Made by a program: the position numbers and the translations under genes | Origin: Caprella mutica | Taxonomy: Eukaryota; Arthropoda; Malacostraca; Amphipoda; Caprellidae | Assembly (NCBI GenBank): GCA_947561585.1 | Contig: CANNZV010002608.1 | Coordinates: 1-64,000, forward strand | Reading direction: 5' to 3' | Length of the DNA stretch: 64,000 bases | Notes under the pieces: generated by a model | Told to the model about the DNA's origin: nothing | The model's input: only the letters and a program-made list of their open reading frames with translations | Databases searched by the model: none | Shown here: positions 12,448 through 22,814 of the stretch, piece after piece | Position numbering within the stretch: the first letter of the stretch is position 1 | Layout of the letters: each line of letters begins with the position of its first letter

Positions 12448-12800
12448 ATTGGATTTGACTCTGACTCTATTGGGTATGAATTCAACTGGTAACGGTTGAA
12501 TCGGTAAAACGTTGTAGCTAGAACACTGGCCACTGTTTTTTATATTTCAAATGCTTTATTTGTATTTAATTATTAAGGAGGATATATACTTATTTATGCT
12601 CTCTATTCTAACCTTAATTGCACTTCAATTAATTATCTTGTCGCTCTGTCATCTGCCCGAAATCTGAAATTTCTATTGCAAATTTTATTTAAACCTTGAT
12701 TATTTACGTTGTCTTAATTACTGATTTAAATAAAAACATTACTGTGTACTGACAAATAAACCCATAAAAAGAAGACTAGAATGGTTAGTTATTTGTCTAT

Positions 12801-12851
12801 CACTCTGAGCTGAATAACTCAATGACAGACAGAGTTGTTCAGCTCAGAGTG
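12801..12851. repeat. 20-bp stem hairpin beside the BEL insertion
   Basis: CACTCTGAGCTGAATAACTC pairs with GAGTTGTTCAGCTCAGAGTG (one mismatch, 11-base loop). The same hairpin exists in the mirrored arm at 50879-50935. The BEL target site begins nine bases further on. Confidence 0.85.
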
Positions 12852-12859
12852 ACGTCACA

Positions 12860-12864
12860 GTAAC
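12860..12864. repeat. Target-site duplication GTAAC (left)
   Basis: It matches 22810-22814 exactly. Five base pairs is a usual length for BEL/Pao insertions. Confidence 0.9.
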
Positions 12865-13756
12865 TGTTTCTGGTGGGGGAGGGTAGTGAAACTCAGTGAC
12901 CAGTTGGTCTATTTATTCACACATCATGTACAGTGACTCCTATACTCGTTCGGTACTGTAAAGTAAAAATCTAAAATAGTATATAAAATCTAAAATAGTA
13001 CCTACACAAAATCTAAAAAGTTCATCACACTGACATTATTTATTAAAATGCACGCTAAAGTACAAAAGAATTCACGTAAATGTTAAATTAGCTAAATTAA
13101 GGCAGATGCCGAAACTACATCTTAAAAAAGTAATTTATTGGCGTTAAAATGGCACGTATTAGTTCTATAGAAAATGACCGCCAGGTGGCTAAAAACAAAT
13201 AGCGTGACCTACTGTATTTACGATAGGTATAGTGACTCAAAAAATAAGTGATGGTTCATAGGCTCAATGTTGTGGTAATGCTACACTCTCACACTCCTAA
13301 TTCATTAATAGTACAGTTTTAAATGTATTCACCCTACATTCGCATTACACCCTCTGCTTACCCGAAGTTTTCAATCCAGACTAGCCAGCCGGCAAGTTGA
13401 CCAGTTTCATCTGTCCCACCAGAAAATTATACACAGGGTTTTAAAAGGCATGTACATTAATTGCTCAACTGTAGAATCACTATCTATCTATAAAACTACT
13501 CAACTCGACAATACTTCAAACGACAAACTAAATTCTTTAGTCACACCTTTTCCTGAAACAAATAACAAAGAAGATCAGTCTAAACAACCTATATCTGAAA
13601 GCGTCACACATTCTTCGCTTCAAGCACTAATCTAACACTGACAACCAGTTACACACCAACACCAAGCATAGAAGCGAAGAACAAGTGGACTACGTTAAAC
13701 AACAACGCCATCTCGTGGCGAGTCATGCGCCCAACAAATTGCATTCGCAATTTACA
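12865..13756 (-). repeat. 3' LTR of the BEL element
   Basis: 892 bp, nearly identical to 21919-22809. Compared with the other LTR it has a 4-bp insertion near 13006, a 1-bp insertion near 13550, a 4-bp deletion near 13672 and six substitutions. Confidence 0.95.
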
Positions 13757-13767
13757 GTCCCTCCTTT
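13757..13767 (-). promoter_or_regulatory. Polypurine tract of the BEL element
   Basis: AAAGGAGGGAC on the minus strand lies directly before the 3' LTR. This is the usual primer site for plus-strand DNA synthesis in LTR elements. Confidence 0.8.
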
Positions 13768-13810
13768 GAACTCTATTCACCGACTCTATCCGTTCAATAC
13801 GGTTCATATC

Positions 13811-14520
13811 TCACGGCAAACTCCGATTCTTAATCGTCATTATCAGCTTCGCTACTGGTCTCTCATACGTTCGTCCTTTCGCACGGACGGTGACGCTTCT
13901 GACCAGACCATCTTTACTCTTTCTTACCTCTTCTATTCGTCCGATAGGCCAGTGGCACCTCTGCTCTGTCTCATCTATTATTAACACTATGTCTCAAATT
14001 GCTACGTTTGTTCTTTTAGAGATCCACTTACCTCTTCCTTGAAGAGAGCTCCGATATTCTCGGCACCAGCGCTTCCAAAATTGCTGAGCGAGACTCTGTA
14101 TGTGGACCCACCTTTTCACGACTTCTGGTATTGTGTCCGGTACCTTACCTTGGTAGTCCATTGATGTCCCCAAATTGAGAAGCCTCTGAGGACTCAGCAC
14201 ATCTTCATCCGGATCCTCTCCGACTATGACCAAGGGTCTACTATTCATAACGGCCTCTGCCTCACAAAACATTGTCGCGAGGCAGTCCTCTGAGAAAACT
14301 TTGCCGTTCATTACCGCTTCCAATACACGCCTAGCTGTCTTTATTACTGATTCCCATATCCCACCAAAGTGGGAAGCTCTCGGAGGATTGAACTCCCACC
14401 TAACTCCCCGGTCACCCAACTCGTGTCGTACAGATTCCGCGCCCAGTGTATCCAAAATCTCCCTTCTTGCCCCGACAAAATTCGTACCATTGTCGGAGCA
14501 GAAGAGTTTAACCTTGCCTC
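13811..14520 (-). pseudogene. BEL integrase C-terminal half, frameshifted
   Basis: It continues the polyprotein in a frame shifted relative to the RT segment. It contains the second catalytic aspartate (CSDNGTNFVG), the catalytic glutamate context (PRASHFGGIWE) and the conserved domain that follows BEL integrases (LAQQFWKRW, then REYRSSLQGRGKW). A UGA at 13994-13996 interrupts this last domain. The same frame then stays open with family-like residues to a UGA at 13811-13813, 43 bp from the polypurine tract. About seven residues usual between the first and second aspartates appear to be missing at the shift, so this copy cannot make a normal integrase. Confidence 0.85.
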
Positions 14521-16967
14521 ATGATAGCCTCAGCTGATAAGTCCTGCGCGACTTCTAGATGCACTGCCCGCATGGTCATGCATGTGAACAACACGCCATA
14601 CATTTTAGCTCTCTTCTTACCTCGACCGAATGCAACGTGATAAGGGCCGAAACAGTCGACGCCTACATAGGTGAAAGCAGGTTCACCATCGGTTACTCGG
14701 AACTCCGGAAGATCAGCCATTCTCTGTTCAATAGGTTTCCCTTGGACTCTTTTACACACTAGACAGGTTCTGATTTGTTTCCGTATTGCTGAATAGCCCC
14801 TCACTATCCAAAATTTGTCCCTTGTAAATCCTAACACTGTTGAGATTCCCATGTGCCCAACGTTCACATGAGCATCTCTTATAATTAATGAAGTAACAAT
14901 GTGATCAGAAGGTAGAAGTATAGGGTGCTTCTGATCATACGACAAGAACGACTGGCCTAATCTCCCACCGACTCTAATCAACTCATCTTTCATGAAGATT
15001 CCCAGCTTGAATACGCTGCTATCCATCCTTACTTGTTGTCCCCCTTTCAGACATACATATTCGTCACCAAAACACTCACTCTGAATGGCTTTTAATATCG
15101 TTTTTTCAGCTCTTTCACGATCACATACCGAAAGAATTCTATTCTCGTTGTCCATAGACCCGGCGATGTGATCCCTAAATTTTGTAAGCCAAGCTATAGC
15201 TCTAACTAGCCTAATCCAATCAGAATATCTTTGGGCAATTCTCCCAACAAAGCTTTCGATCGCCCCAGCTCTCAGTACATGGCACTTTCGTACCTCTGGA
15301 TCACCACACTCTATATCATCTCCGTCGTCAACCGAAACATTCTCCATAGGCCATTCACTCTCACTCTTTCTCAAGAACTGCGGGCCATCCCTCCACCTAT
15401 CTGAGTACAAACCTCGAGATCCATCGTCGGCGGGATTGGCTTTAGAATCTACATACCGCCACTCACTAATATATGTCCTTCTTCTAATCTCAGATACTCT
15501 ATTAGCCACAAAGGAATGGAATCTGATTCTGTCATTGCGTAAGTAACGCAACACAGTCATGCTATCCGTCCACAAATAGATCCCATGAAACTCCGTGTTT
15601 AGAGCTTCGCGTAATTTGTGACTCAGACGCGCTACCAAAGTTGACGCCACTAGCTCCAGCCTTGGCACACTGACATATTTCGTAGGATTAACTCTAGCTT
15701 TTCCTAGGATAAATGTGCAACTTATCATTCCGTTCTCAAATTCTACCCTAGAGTATGCTACTGCAGCGTGACCGGATTCACTCGCGTCACCAAAGATGTG
15801 TAATTGAATGTTTTTCACCTTTTTCTTAACCGTTATGCTGCACGGAACGCACATTCCTTCGATCATACTCAAGTTTGACTTCCATTCATCAATTCTCCCG
15901 ATGTCTACGTCAACTAATTTTTCATCCCATCCACCTACTCCGTCCCTACGGATAATACTCTGGAATAAAAGGCGTCCCTGGAGCACCACTGGCGCCGCTA
16001 TACCCAGAGGGTCATACACCTTCGCGACTAATCCTAATAACTCTCGTCGTGTTTTAATTCTCCTATCTAAATCAAAGGTCATTATACCTAACTTATCTTC
16101 ACATTTGTCCCATGTTACACCTAAAACCTTATGACAAGTCAGGATCTCATTTCCCTCACCCAACTGACCCTCTATCTCGTGTATATTGCTGCTAAACTTT
16201 CTCAGATCAAATCCCCCCGAGCTACACAGATCACGAAGCTCAACAGCCGTTTTAGCCAGCGCCAACCTATCACAGTCGGCAACAAGACAATCGTCAACAT
16301 AGAAATTTTCCTTGAGAGCATTCGCTGCGCGACTGTTCGACAACCCCCCTGCCTCATCAGCTACCCGTCTAAGTGCGTAATTGGCCACGCTAGGTGAAGA
16401 TGTGGCGCCGAAAAGATGCACGGCCATTCTATATTCGCTTAAGACTCCATTCAAAACACCCCCGTCCCACCAGAAGAAACGAAGATAATCACGACATCTC
16501 TCTGGGGTCCTTACCTGGTGGAACATGGCATTCACATCAGCAGTAAAGGCAAAAGTCCCCTCTCTGAATCTAAGCAACACTTCTAACAGATGCGTAGCCA
16601 AATCAGGTCCTTGTAGTAGTAGATCATTCAATGCTACCCCCTGGACCTTTGCAGCACAGTCATATACAACCCTAACTTTCCCAGGCTTGTCCGGCCGTTG
16701 TACATTGAAATGTGGTAGGTACCACTTGCCTCTACTTCCATCCACCACCTTTTCCGCATACCCCTTCTCTATCATATCATTCACACTTTCCTCGTATAGA
16801 TCTCTTAACTGTTTATTGTTTTCCAGTTTCTTTCTTAATCCAAGCGCTCTTTTCAGAGCAGCACATCGGCTGTCTGGCAGCCTTTGTGACATGTCTTTCA
16901 ATGGTAAAGGTATTTCATAGTGTCCATCGATCCTCTTACAACCCTCTTCCACTATCTGCACCCACCT
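14508..16967 (-). CDS. BEL pol segment: reverse transcriptase, RNase H, integrase N-terminus
   Basis: About 819 codons in the gag frame, from just after the UAG at 16968-16970 to a UAA at 14508. In order it holds the RT fingers and palm (FTADVNAMFHQVRTPERCRD), the catalytic YVDD box in FYVDDCLVA, RNase H with its acidic residues (FGDASESGHAAVAY, RLELVAS, LWTDSMTVL, NPADDGSRG), and the integrase zinc-binding HHCC part (HIVTSLIIRDAHVNVGHMG ... CLVCKRV). It ends with the first integrase aspartate (YVGVDCFGPYHV). It is cut off inside the integrase core by a small deletion and frameshift. No AUG stands at its start, so expression would need readthrough from upstream. Confidence 0.92.
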   Translation of the reverse strand, partial: RWVQIVEEGCKRIDGHYEIPLPLKDMSQRLPDSRCAALKRALGLRKKLENNKQLRDLYEESVNDMIEKGYAEKVVDGSRGKWYLPHFNVQRPDKPGKVRVVYDCAAKVQGVALNDLLLQGPDLATHLLEVLLRFREGTFAFTADVNAMFHQVRTPERCRDYLRFFWWDGGVLNGVLSEYRMAVHLFGATSSPSVANYALRRVADEAGGLSNSRAANALKENFYVDDCLVADCDRLALAKTAVELRDLCSSGGFDLRKFSSNIHEIEGQLGEGNEILTCHKVLGVTWDKCEDKLGIMTFDLDRRIKTRRELLGLVAKVYDPLGIAAPVVLQGRLLFQSIIRRDGVGGWDEKLVDVDIGRIDEWKSNLSMIEGMCVPCSITVKKKVKNIQLHIFGDASESGHAAVAYSRVEFENGMISCTFILGKARVNPTKYVSVPRLELVASTLVARLSHKLREALNTEFHGIYLWTDSMTVLRYLRNDRIRFHSFVANRVSEIRRRTYISEWRYVDSKANPADDGSRGLYSDRWRDGPQFLRKSESEWPMENVSVDDGDDIECGDPEVRKCHVLRAGAIESFVGRIAQRYSDWIRLVRAIAWLTKFRDHIAGSMDNENRILSVCDRERAEKTILKAIQSECFGDEYVCLKGGQQVRMDSSVFKLGIFMKDELIRVGGRLGQSFLSYDQKHPILLPSDHIVTSLIIRDAHVNVGHMGISTVLGFTRDKFWIVRGYSAIRKQIRTCLVCKRVQGKPIEQRMADLPEFRVTDGEPAFTYVGVDCFGPYHVAFGRGKKRAKMYGVLFTCMTMRAVHLEVAQDLSAEAIMRQG

Positions 16968-17666
16968 CTAATCTTCAACAGACATTCCCAACTTGTCCTC
17001 ACTCATTCCCTCAAATCCTCTCTCGAAGGCTCCATCTATCAAAGCCCTAACCTCGCCAACACTCATTCCTACTCTATTCACTACTGCTCTTCCAAATCGA
17101 TTGCTTCCAAGCAGTCCCATTACACACGTTCCTATTCTAGTCCTAATTGCATAGGGCTCCCCAACACGTGGTGCGGTAATAATTTCCAGTGGTTCATGGA
17201 CGCCTGGTGCATTCATACCTATCATTAAGTCGATGCTTCCCACAGTTCGCTTCCCCAAACCCTCCAAATGTTCCCAGCTGTCTATTTCCCCTTTTCCTAG
17301 TACGTCACAACTAGATACAGGTATCCTATTTACAACATAAATTGGAGGAAGGGAAAGCCATTCTACTTCATCCTTCCCTCTCACCATCAACCCAGAGACG
17401 AGAGCAGTTTGTTCCCATCTTTTATCGTGCATAGTCTCCGTACAGAGATTAACACTATGCCGATCCTCCTTTCGAACTCCTAACCTATCTAAGAACCCGG
17501 TAGTACAAAAGGATACCGCGCTACCAGGATCCAAAAATGCGGACGTTACTGCCTCTGCCCCATTCTTGTCCTTAACTACTAAAGGTAACACATTCATACT
17601 CCCGATACTAGTACCATCCTCAGCGGAAACTCTACTGATTAATACCCTGTTTCCGCTATGTCCCTG
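16968..17666 (-). CDS. BEL protease segment
   Basis: About 232 codons lying between two UAG codons (17667-17669 and 16968-16970), in the same frame as gag and RT. It carries the retropepsin-like active-site region FLDPGSAVSFC of BEL/Pao proteases; the residue after the aspartate is proline where serine or threonine is usual. The first in-frame AUG lies 23 codons in, at 17597. The protease would process the polyprotein. The domain is intact apart from the bounding stops. Confidence 0.88.
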   Translation of the reverse strand, partial: QGHSGNRVLISRVSAEDGTSIGSMNVLPLVVKDKNGAEAVTSAFLDPGSAVSFCTTGFLDRLGVRKEDRHSVNLCTETMHDKRWEQTALVSGLMVRGKDEVEWLSLPPIYVVNRIPVSSCDVLGKGEIDSWEHLEGLGKRTVGSIDLMIGMNAPGVHEPLEIITAPRVGEPYAIRTRIGTCVMGLLGSNRFGRAVVNRVGMSVGEVRALIDGAFERGFEGMSEDKLGMSVED

Positions 17667-19868
17667 CTAATCCAACGCTCTTGGTCCAGGTTTTATTGGT
17701 CCCTTGCTCTGAAATTCAGGGGCGTCAACTGACAGACTTACCTTCCTACCCCGTCCCTCCTTGTAGAATGCCTTGCTCCCACCGACATTACCATTGGGGG
17801 ACGTTCCTCGATTTCTCTGATATACTCCCCTACCTTCTCTGTGCAAGAGTGTGTGATGATATCTATTACAACGATCACATACCTTGGGTGCAGAGCAAAC
17901 AGCAGCACGGTGATCTGGTTTAAGGCAGATAAAACATAGGTTTTTATCTCTAACCACTTCCTGTCGCTCATCTTCCTCTAACTGCTTAAATATCCGACAA
18001 TGGTCTAACCTATGAGCACCTGCACAGTGGAAACAACTCTGCCTATATCTTACTTCCCCATTGACATGAGGCTCCCTAAATTCTCTCCTATTCTCCTCAG
18101 CCATATCTTCCCCATACGACACTGCGTTAATAACGACCCTCTTTCTTGGTTGACTTGCCTTACCCAATTGTTCAACGGATGCTCTTTGCATAGCTTGCTT
18201 TCCATATAGCGGGTCTGAATCCGTTCTTGCTGCTTTCTCAACAAACTTGATAAGATCCTCGTACCCTAAGTATTCTCCCAACTCGTGCTTCTTCTCGGTT
18301 GATTGCACCCTCCACTTCTCCTGCAGACCAAAGTGAAGCTTTGATACCAAGGCTCTGATTGTCTTAGGGTGATCCAACTCACTCCTTCCATGGGGGATCA
18401 TATCCAGGACATTCTTAGTAAGTCTTAATGACACAGCATAGGCCTTCAAACCCTCGACATCGTCTCTCGCTACCGGGTTCCGATTCAGAAGACCATCGAC
18501 AAATTCTGAGCCGATTTTCTCAGGTGCTCCGTACTTCTCCTCGAACAATTTCCAGATTTCTTCATAGCCCTTTTTAGGGTCCATATACAGGGCTCCTTTT
18601 ACTAATTCCCTAGGTTCTCCCGAGGTATGCTGGTAAACATAGTGGAGCTTCTCAGTGTAACTCAGCGTATCGGATCGGTTTATTTCGGCCATTGACCCTT
18701 TGAAGATGGTATACTGAGTAGCATCACCGTCGAAGCATTCTATTTTATGTTTCGGTAGCCCAATCCTAACGTTGCTTGCTGCCAGCTCTCGTAAGATATT
18801 CTCACTACATACTATGTTTGGTTCCACTGTACGCCCATTACCAACCCCCAACTTTAAATCACCACTATCAAAAAGACCCTCCCTAGAACGTCCCTTTATT
18901 CCATTCCTATGGTACTGTCTATCAAAATTCTCCTTATCCCACTCCTCTATCCTAGACCTATCACTAACACCAATATAGCTTTTACTAATCCCTCTATCTA
19001 CAATCTTACCTACAGCCCCAGTTTGATCTCTCACGATATCTTCCACATTCAATCGAGTACCCTTACCTTGAACAGTTCCCGCATCAATAACCTCAAATCG
19101 TGCCCATGCCTCCGCTTCAACTCTGAGGGCATCATCCCGTGCCTGACGTTCCAGAGATTTGATTTCCATTTCTAATTCCATCTCCTCTCTCATTTCTTCA
19201 GCTTCACGTTTTCTTTTCTCTTCCTCCAGTCTCCTCTTCTCGTTTTTCGTTTCACTCTCCAGTCTCCTCTTTTCTTCTTCCACTTCAATCTCCCGTCTCC
19301 TCTTTTCATCCTCAAGTCTATTCTTCTCATCCTCAACTTCACTCTCCAGTTTCCTCTTCTTTTCTTCCAGTTCAGATTGAGCTTTCTGCCGTGCAAGCTG
19401 TTGTTGCATACGCAGCTGTTCGATATGGATGGCCTTTTCTTCAGCAGATGCCTGCACCAGCCTCTGGACCTCCAGCTCTCGTATTCTTAGCATCGACGAT
19501 GTGGTGCTAAGGCAAGATCCAGCACGAGAAATTCTTGATACTACCGATCCTGTTTTTCTTCTCCTACTCGATGCTAATGACCCACCAGATCTCCGTGTGC
19601 TACCTAACCCATCTAATACATTTTTCTGATCTGGATTTCCCACCCCAATACCTTCTCCTACTTGTGAGATACTGTCCCCTGGGGCCAATTCATTTTCTAT
19701 GTCTACTTCTTCACTCTTACTTACACTCGCCAATGCGTCCTCGTACTTCATGTTTCTATCCATTAAAGCTGCTTCTAAGCGACAATAAAGTACACTCTTA
19801 CCTCCAGATGATGGCTCACCCAGGGCTCTCAGCACTTCTGCTAGTTGTCGCGCGTTTAACTTCTCCAT
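17667..19868 (-). CDS. BEL gag-like protein
   Basis: 733 residues from the AUG at 19868 (MEKLNARQLAEVLRALGEP). An upstream extension to 19997 would need GTG and is not used here. In order it has a SAP-like N-terminal helix pair, a serine/arginine-rich linker, a long charged coiled coil (QLRMQQQLARQKAQSELEEK onward, about residues 145-260), the conserved capsid-like domain of BEL gags (LPKHKIECFDGDATQYTIFK, FEEKYG), and two zinc knuckles near the C-terminus (CFHCAGAHRLDHC, CX2CX3HX4C; and CFICLKPDHRAAVC, CX2CX4HX4C). It packages element RNA into particles. It ends in UAG with context GAT TAG CAG, and the same frame then continues directly into protease. Confidence 0.92.
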   Translation of the reverse strand: MEKLNARQLAEVLRALGEPSSGGKSVLYCRLEAALMDRNMKYEDALASVSKSEEVDIENELAPGDSISQVGEGIGVGNPDQKNVLDGLGSTRRSGGSLASSRRRKTGSVVSRISRAGSCLSTTSSMLRIRELEVQRLVQASAEEKAIHIEQLRMQQQLARQKAQSELEEKKRKLESEVEDEKNRLEDEKRRREIEVEEEKRRLESETKNEKRRLEEEKRKREAEEMREEMELEMEIKSLERQARDDALRVEAEAWARFEVIDAGTVQGKGTRLNVEDIVRDQTGAVGKIVDRGISKSYIGVSDRSRIEEWDKENFDRQYHRNGIKGRSREGLFDSGDLKLGVGNGRTVEPNIVCSENILRELAASNVRIGLPKHKIECFDGDATQYTIFKGSMAEINRSDTLSYTEKLHYVYQHTSGEPRELVKGALYMDPKKGYEEIWKLFEEKYGAPEKIGSEFVDGLLNRNPVARDDVEGLKAYAVSLRLTKNVLDMIPHGRSELDHPKTIRALVSKLHFGLQEKWRVQSTEKKHELGEYLGYEDLIKFVEKAARTDSDPLYGKQAMQRASVEQLGKASQPRKRVVINAVSYGEDMAEENRREFREPHVNGEVRYRQSCFHCAGAHRLDHCRIFKQLEEDERQEVVRDKNLCFICLKPDHRAAVCSAPKVCDRCNRYHHTLLHREGRGVYQRNRGTSPNGNVGGSKAFYKEGRGRKVSLSVDAPEFQSKGPIKPGPRALD

Positions 19869-19997
19869 GCTTCTAATCACCTTATAGGTAGACTCAATGC
19901 GCTGCACTGGACTGGTTTCTGGAAGAGGGGTGTTAGGAAATACCCCACTATACGGGCAACCGTAAACTGTATAAGACAAGAGTCCACTCACTCCCAC

Positions 19998-21918
19998 TCA
20001 CAAACCACACAGAATCACACAACAGGTCTACAGCAAGACTGAGCACGAACCAATCAGATTAACAACACCACACACACGCTAATCAAGCGAATCAATTGAT
20101 CTCCTGCCACTGTTTGTTAGCCTAAATATTTCAAATATACAACACGAAAAATGAAATTAAGAGCGAAAAAATGAATGGTAGCCTAATTACTGTAAGTTTG
20201 ATTTAAATAGCAAATATATAGAATGCAGAATATTAAATGCGAAATGAAATTCAGTCTAAATATTGCATGTTTGAATTAAATGCAGAAAAAGATAAATTAA
20301 ATGAAGATTGTAATGAAATGAAATAAAGCCTAAACGCTGGAGGTTTAACTGAAATTTAGCAATTTAAAATAGGTAGCCAAATGAAGTGCAACGACTATTA
20401 ATTAAGAAATACTATTTTAGCTAAATATTGTTTTTATAACACTAAAATGCGATATGAATGGAGAATTTCATGAAGTGCAGAGTTATCCGAAATCCCAGAT
20501 TTAGTCAAAATACACCACATTGATAGCTAATGTCATCACTTTCCTACTAATACACGTGACGTAATAGTATTCACATTCTCCGTAGATCTGTACAGCGAGC
20601 ATAAGTTTCAGGTTCCGAGTTTGGTTGCCTTGAGGAGCAAAATGAAATTCAGAAGGACGAAATCACTATGAACTTCAAAGTGACGTAAGCACTTTCCTCT
20701 TTCTATCTCTCACTATACTGTTCTCCTTCTCGGGTTAAGCGTAGACCCTGTTAATTATCACGAGCATAAATCAGTAGTATTATGATTATATTAATTATTA
20801 TTTTTATTAGTCATTATTTCATTTGTTAAATTCTTATACTCGTGAATAATAACATTTTATGTATGAAACATAGTATTATGATTATATTAATTATTATTTT
20901 TATTAGTCATTATTTCATTTGTTAAATTCTTATACTCGTGACTAATAACATTTTATGTATGAAACATAGTTAAACATTCTACATAGTTAAAAACATTCAA
21001 CATTAAAACATGAATATACATTCAATGAGCAAGGAGAGTTGAATCCGTATAAGGAGTTTTTATTAGAGCTTTAGGTACTTAAAAATGTACTTTATGATTG
21101 TGCTTCAAGGAACTAAGCGATTAGACTAAAGGTACACAATCGGCACTAATTGTACACTCGGTCGAAAATATCTTTTAAGGATTATTTTGCCAGACACTAA
21201 TGATTATTTACAATCATTCTAAGATTTAAAAAGATATTTTCAAAGACTCTGTTGTACAAAGATTATTTTACAATTTTGACTAGTTTTTACCTTAGACACT
21301 TTGAAATTCCCCAAGGACGATACACACCCTTTTCTAATAAAAAGGGTTGAACATTTTATACCCTGTTCAGTAATAGAGTCACCAGCTTGATAATCCGTAA
21401 ATTACGTACGTTCTACGTAAGAGATACTTTGCGTGTGAATCGTCTTTAAAACTTCAAAAACTGATAGTGAATCTGTGAACTTTTGTGCAACTAACTATCT
21501 ATCTGCTTGAGTTACATACATTATTGTATTACATACAATATTGTGTTTCATTTCTTCCTTTTTGCCATTTAGAATTATTGAATGAAAGAATTTAATTCAA
21601 AATTGAATGAAAATATATACTAAACCAGAAGTAAAGAATCTGATTAGAAATATTGATTGAGCAAGGAAAATAAGCCAATCAAATTAGATCAATTGAGTTT
21701 AGTCTGTTATAAGACGGACTAAGATTAACACTGACAACCAGTGTTCTTGCCCTTAAGAAAATATTCAATTTCCAAAGTAAATTAAACTGGAAAATATAAT
21801 ATTTTACAGACCCCTCGTCTTACCTCCCCCGGAAATGAAACAGATTAGACTTGACTCTTCTCGGCACTCAGGTCTATCCAAGTGCCTTGATGTTCAAGAT
21901 TTTATGAAACTTCGGTAC
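19998..21918 (-). other. Untranslated leader of the BEL element
   Basis: About 1.9 kb of AT-rich sequence between the 5' LTR and gag, with no open frame of note. It includes an exact-looking 96-bp tandem duplication at 20776-20967. No TGG-starting primer-binding site lies directly next to the LTR (the minus strand reads GTACCGAAGTTTC there), so the primer tRNA is not assigned. Confidence 0.7.
20776..20967. repeat. 96-bp tandem duplication in the BEL leader
   Basis: Copies begin at 20776 and 20872 with AGTATTATGATTATATTAAT and differ by one or two bases by eye. Confidence 0.9.
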
Positions 21919-22809
21919 TGTTTCTGGTGGGGGAGGGTAGTGAAACTCAGTGACCAGTTGGTCTATTTATTCACACATCATGTACAGTGACTCCTATACT
22001 CGTTCGGTACTGTAAAGTAAAAATCTAAAATAGTATATAAAATCTAAAATAGTACACAAAATCTAAAAAGTTCATCACACTGACATTATTTATTAAAATG
22101 CACGCTAAAGTACAAAAGAATTCACGTAAATGTAAAATTAGCTAAATTAAGGCAGATGCCGAAACTACATCTTAAAAAAGTAATTTATTGGCGTTAAAAT
22201 GGCACGTATTAGTTCTATAGAAAATGACCGCCAGGTGGCTAAAAACAAATAGCGTGACCTACTGTATTTACGATAGGTATAGTGACTCAAAAAATAAGTG
22301 ATGGTTCATAGGCTCAATGTTGTGGTAATGCTACACTCTCACACTCCTAATTCATTCATAGTACAGTTTTAAATGTATTCACCCTACATTCGCATTACAC
22401 CCTCTGCTTACCCGAAGTTTTCAATCCAGACTAGCCAGCCGGCAAGTTGACCAGTTTCATCTGTCCCACCAGAAAATTATACACAGGGTTTTAAAAGGCA
22501 TGTACATTAATTGCTCGACTGTAGAATCACTATCTATCTATGAAACTACTCAACTCGACAATACTTCAAACGACAAACTAAATTCTTTAGTCACACCTTT
22601 CCTGAAACAAATAACAAAGAAGATCAGTCTAAACAACCTATATCTGAAAGCGTCACACATTCTTCGCTTCAAGCACTAATTTAACACTGACAACCAGTTA
22701 CACACAAACACCAAGCATAGAATTAAGCGAAGAACAAGTGGACTACGTTAAACAACAACGCCATCTCGTGGCGAGTCATGCGCCCAACAAATTGCATTCG
22801 CAATTTACA
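21919..22809 (-). repeat. 5' LTR of the BEL element
   Basis: 891 bp and the partner of 12865-13756. It begins TGTTTCTGG and ends CAATTTACA on the plus strand. The promoter and transcription start should lie inside it, but I could not place a TATA box with confidence. Confidence 0.95.
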
Positions 22810-22814
22810 GTAAC
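22810..22814. repeat. Target-site duplication GTAAC (right)
   Basis: It matches 12860-12864. The sequence resumes with CATGGAA, as in the mirrored arm. Confidence 0.9.

Larger units (their letters stand above)
10209..12820. mobile_element. 2.6-kb unit bounded by CTCAGAGTG inverted ends
   Basis: It starts GAGTTGATCAGCTCAGAGTG and ends with the near-perfect inverse CACTCTGAGCTGAATAACTC. Inside are two tRNA-like relics, a 104-bp tandem array, and inverted internal segments around GTGAAAATCAT (10350 and about 12240). A mirrored copy is at about 50916-53600. No transposase frame is seen, so this would be non-autonomous. The ends may simply be a repeated hairpin module. Confidence 0.45.
12865..22809 (-). 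mobile_element. BEL/Pao LTR retrotransposon, near full length, defective
   Basis: This 9,945-bp element is transcribed on the minus strand. It has two LTRs of about 890 bp with TGT...ACA ends, GTAAC flanks and a polypurine tract beside the 3' LTR. Its gag, protease, RT/RNase H and integrase follow in the order and with the domains of the BEL/Pao group. The polyprotein frame carries two UAG codons at domain borders, an integrase-core deletion with frameshift, and a UGA before the last 61 codons. LTR divergence (six substitutions and three indels by eye) indicates a fairly recent insertion. The mirrored right arm at about 50866 keeps the empty site. Confidence 0.95.

Noticed and set aside
13685..19876. 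Many plus-strand frames inside the BEL element
   Set aside because: Shadows of the minus-strand gag-pol frames.
19869..19997. N-terminal gag extension of 43 residues
   Set aside because: It would start at GTG; the AUG at 19868 directly precedes the recognisable SAP-like domain.
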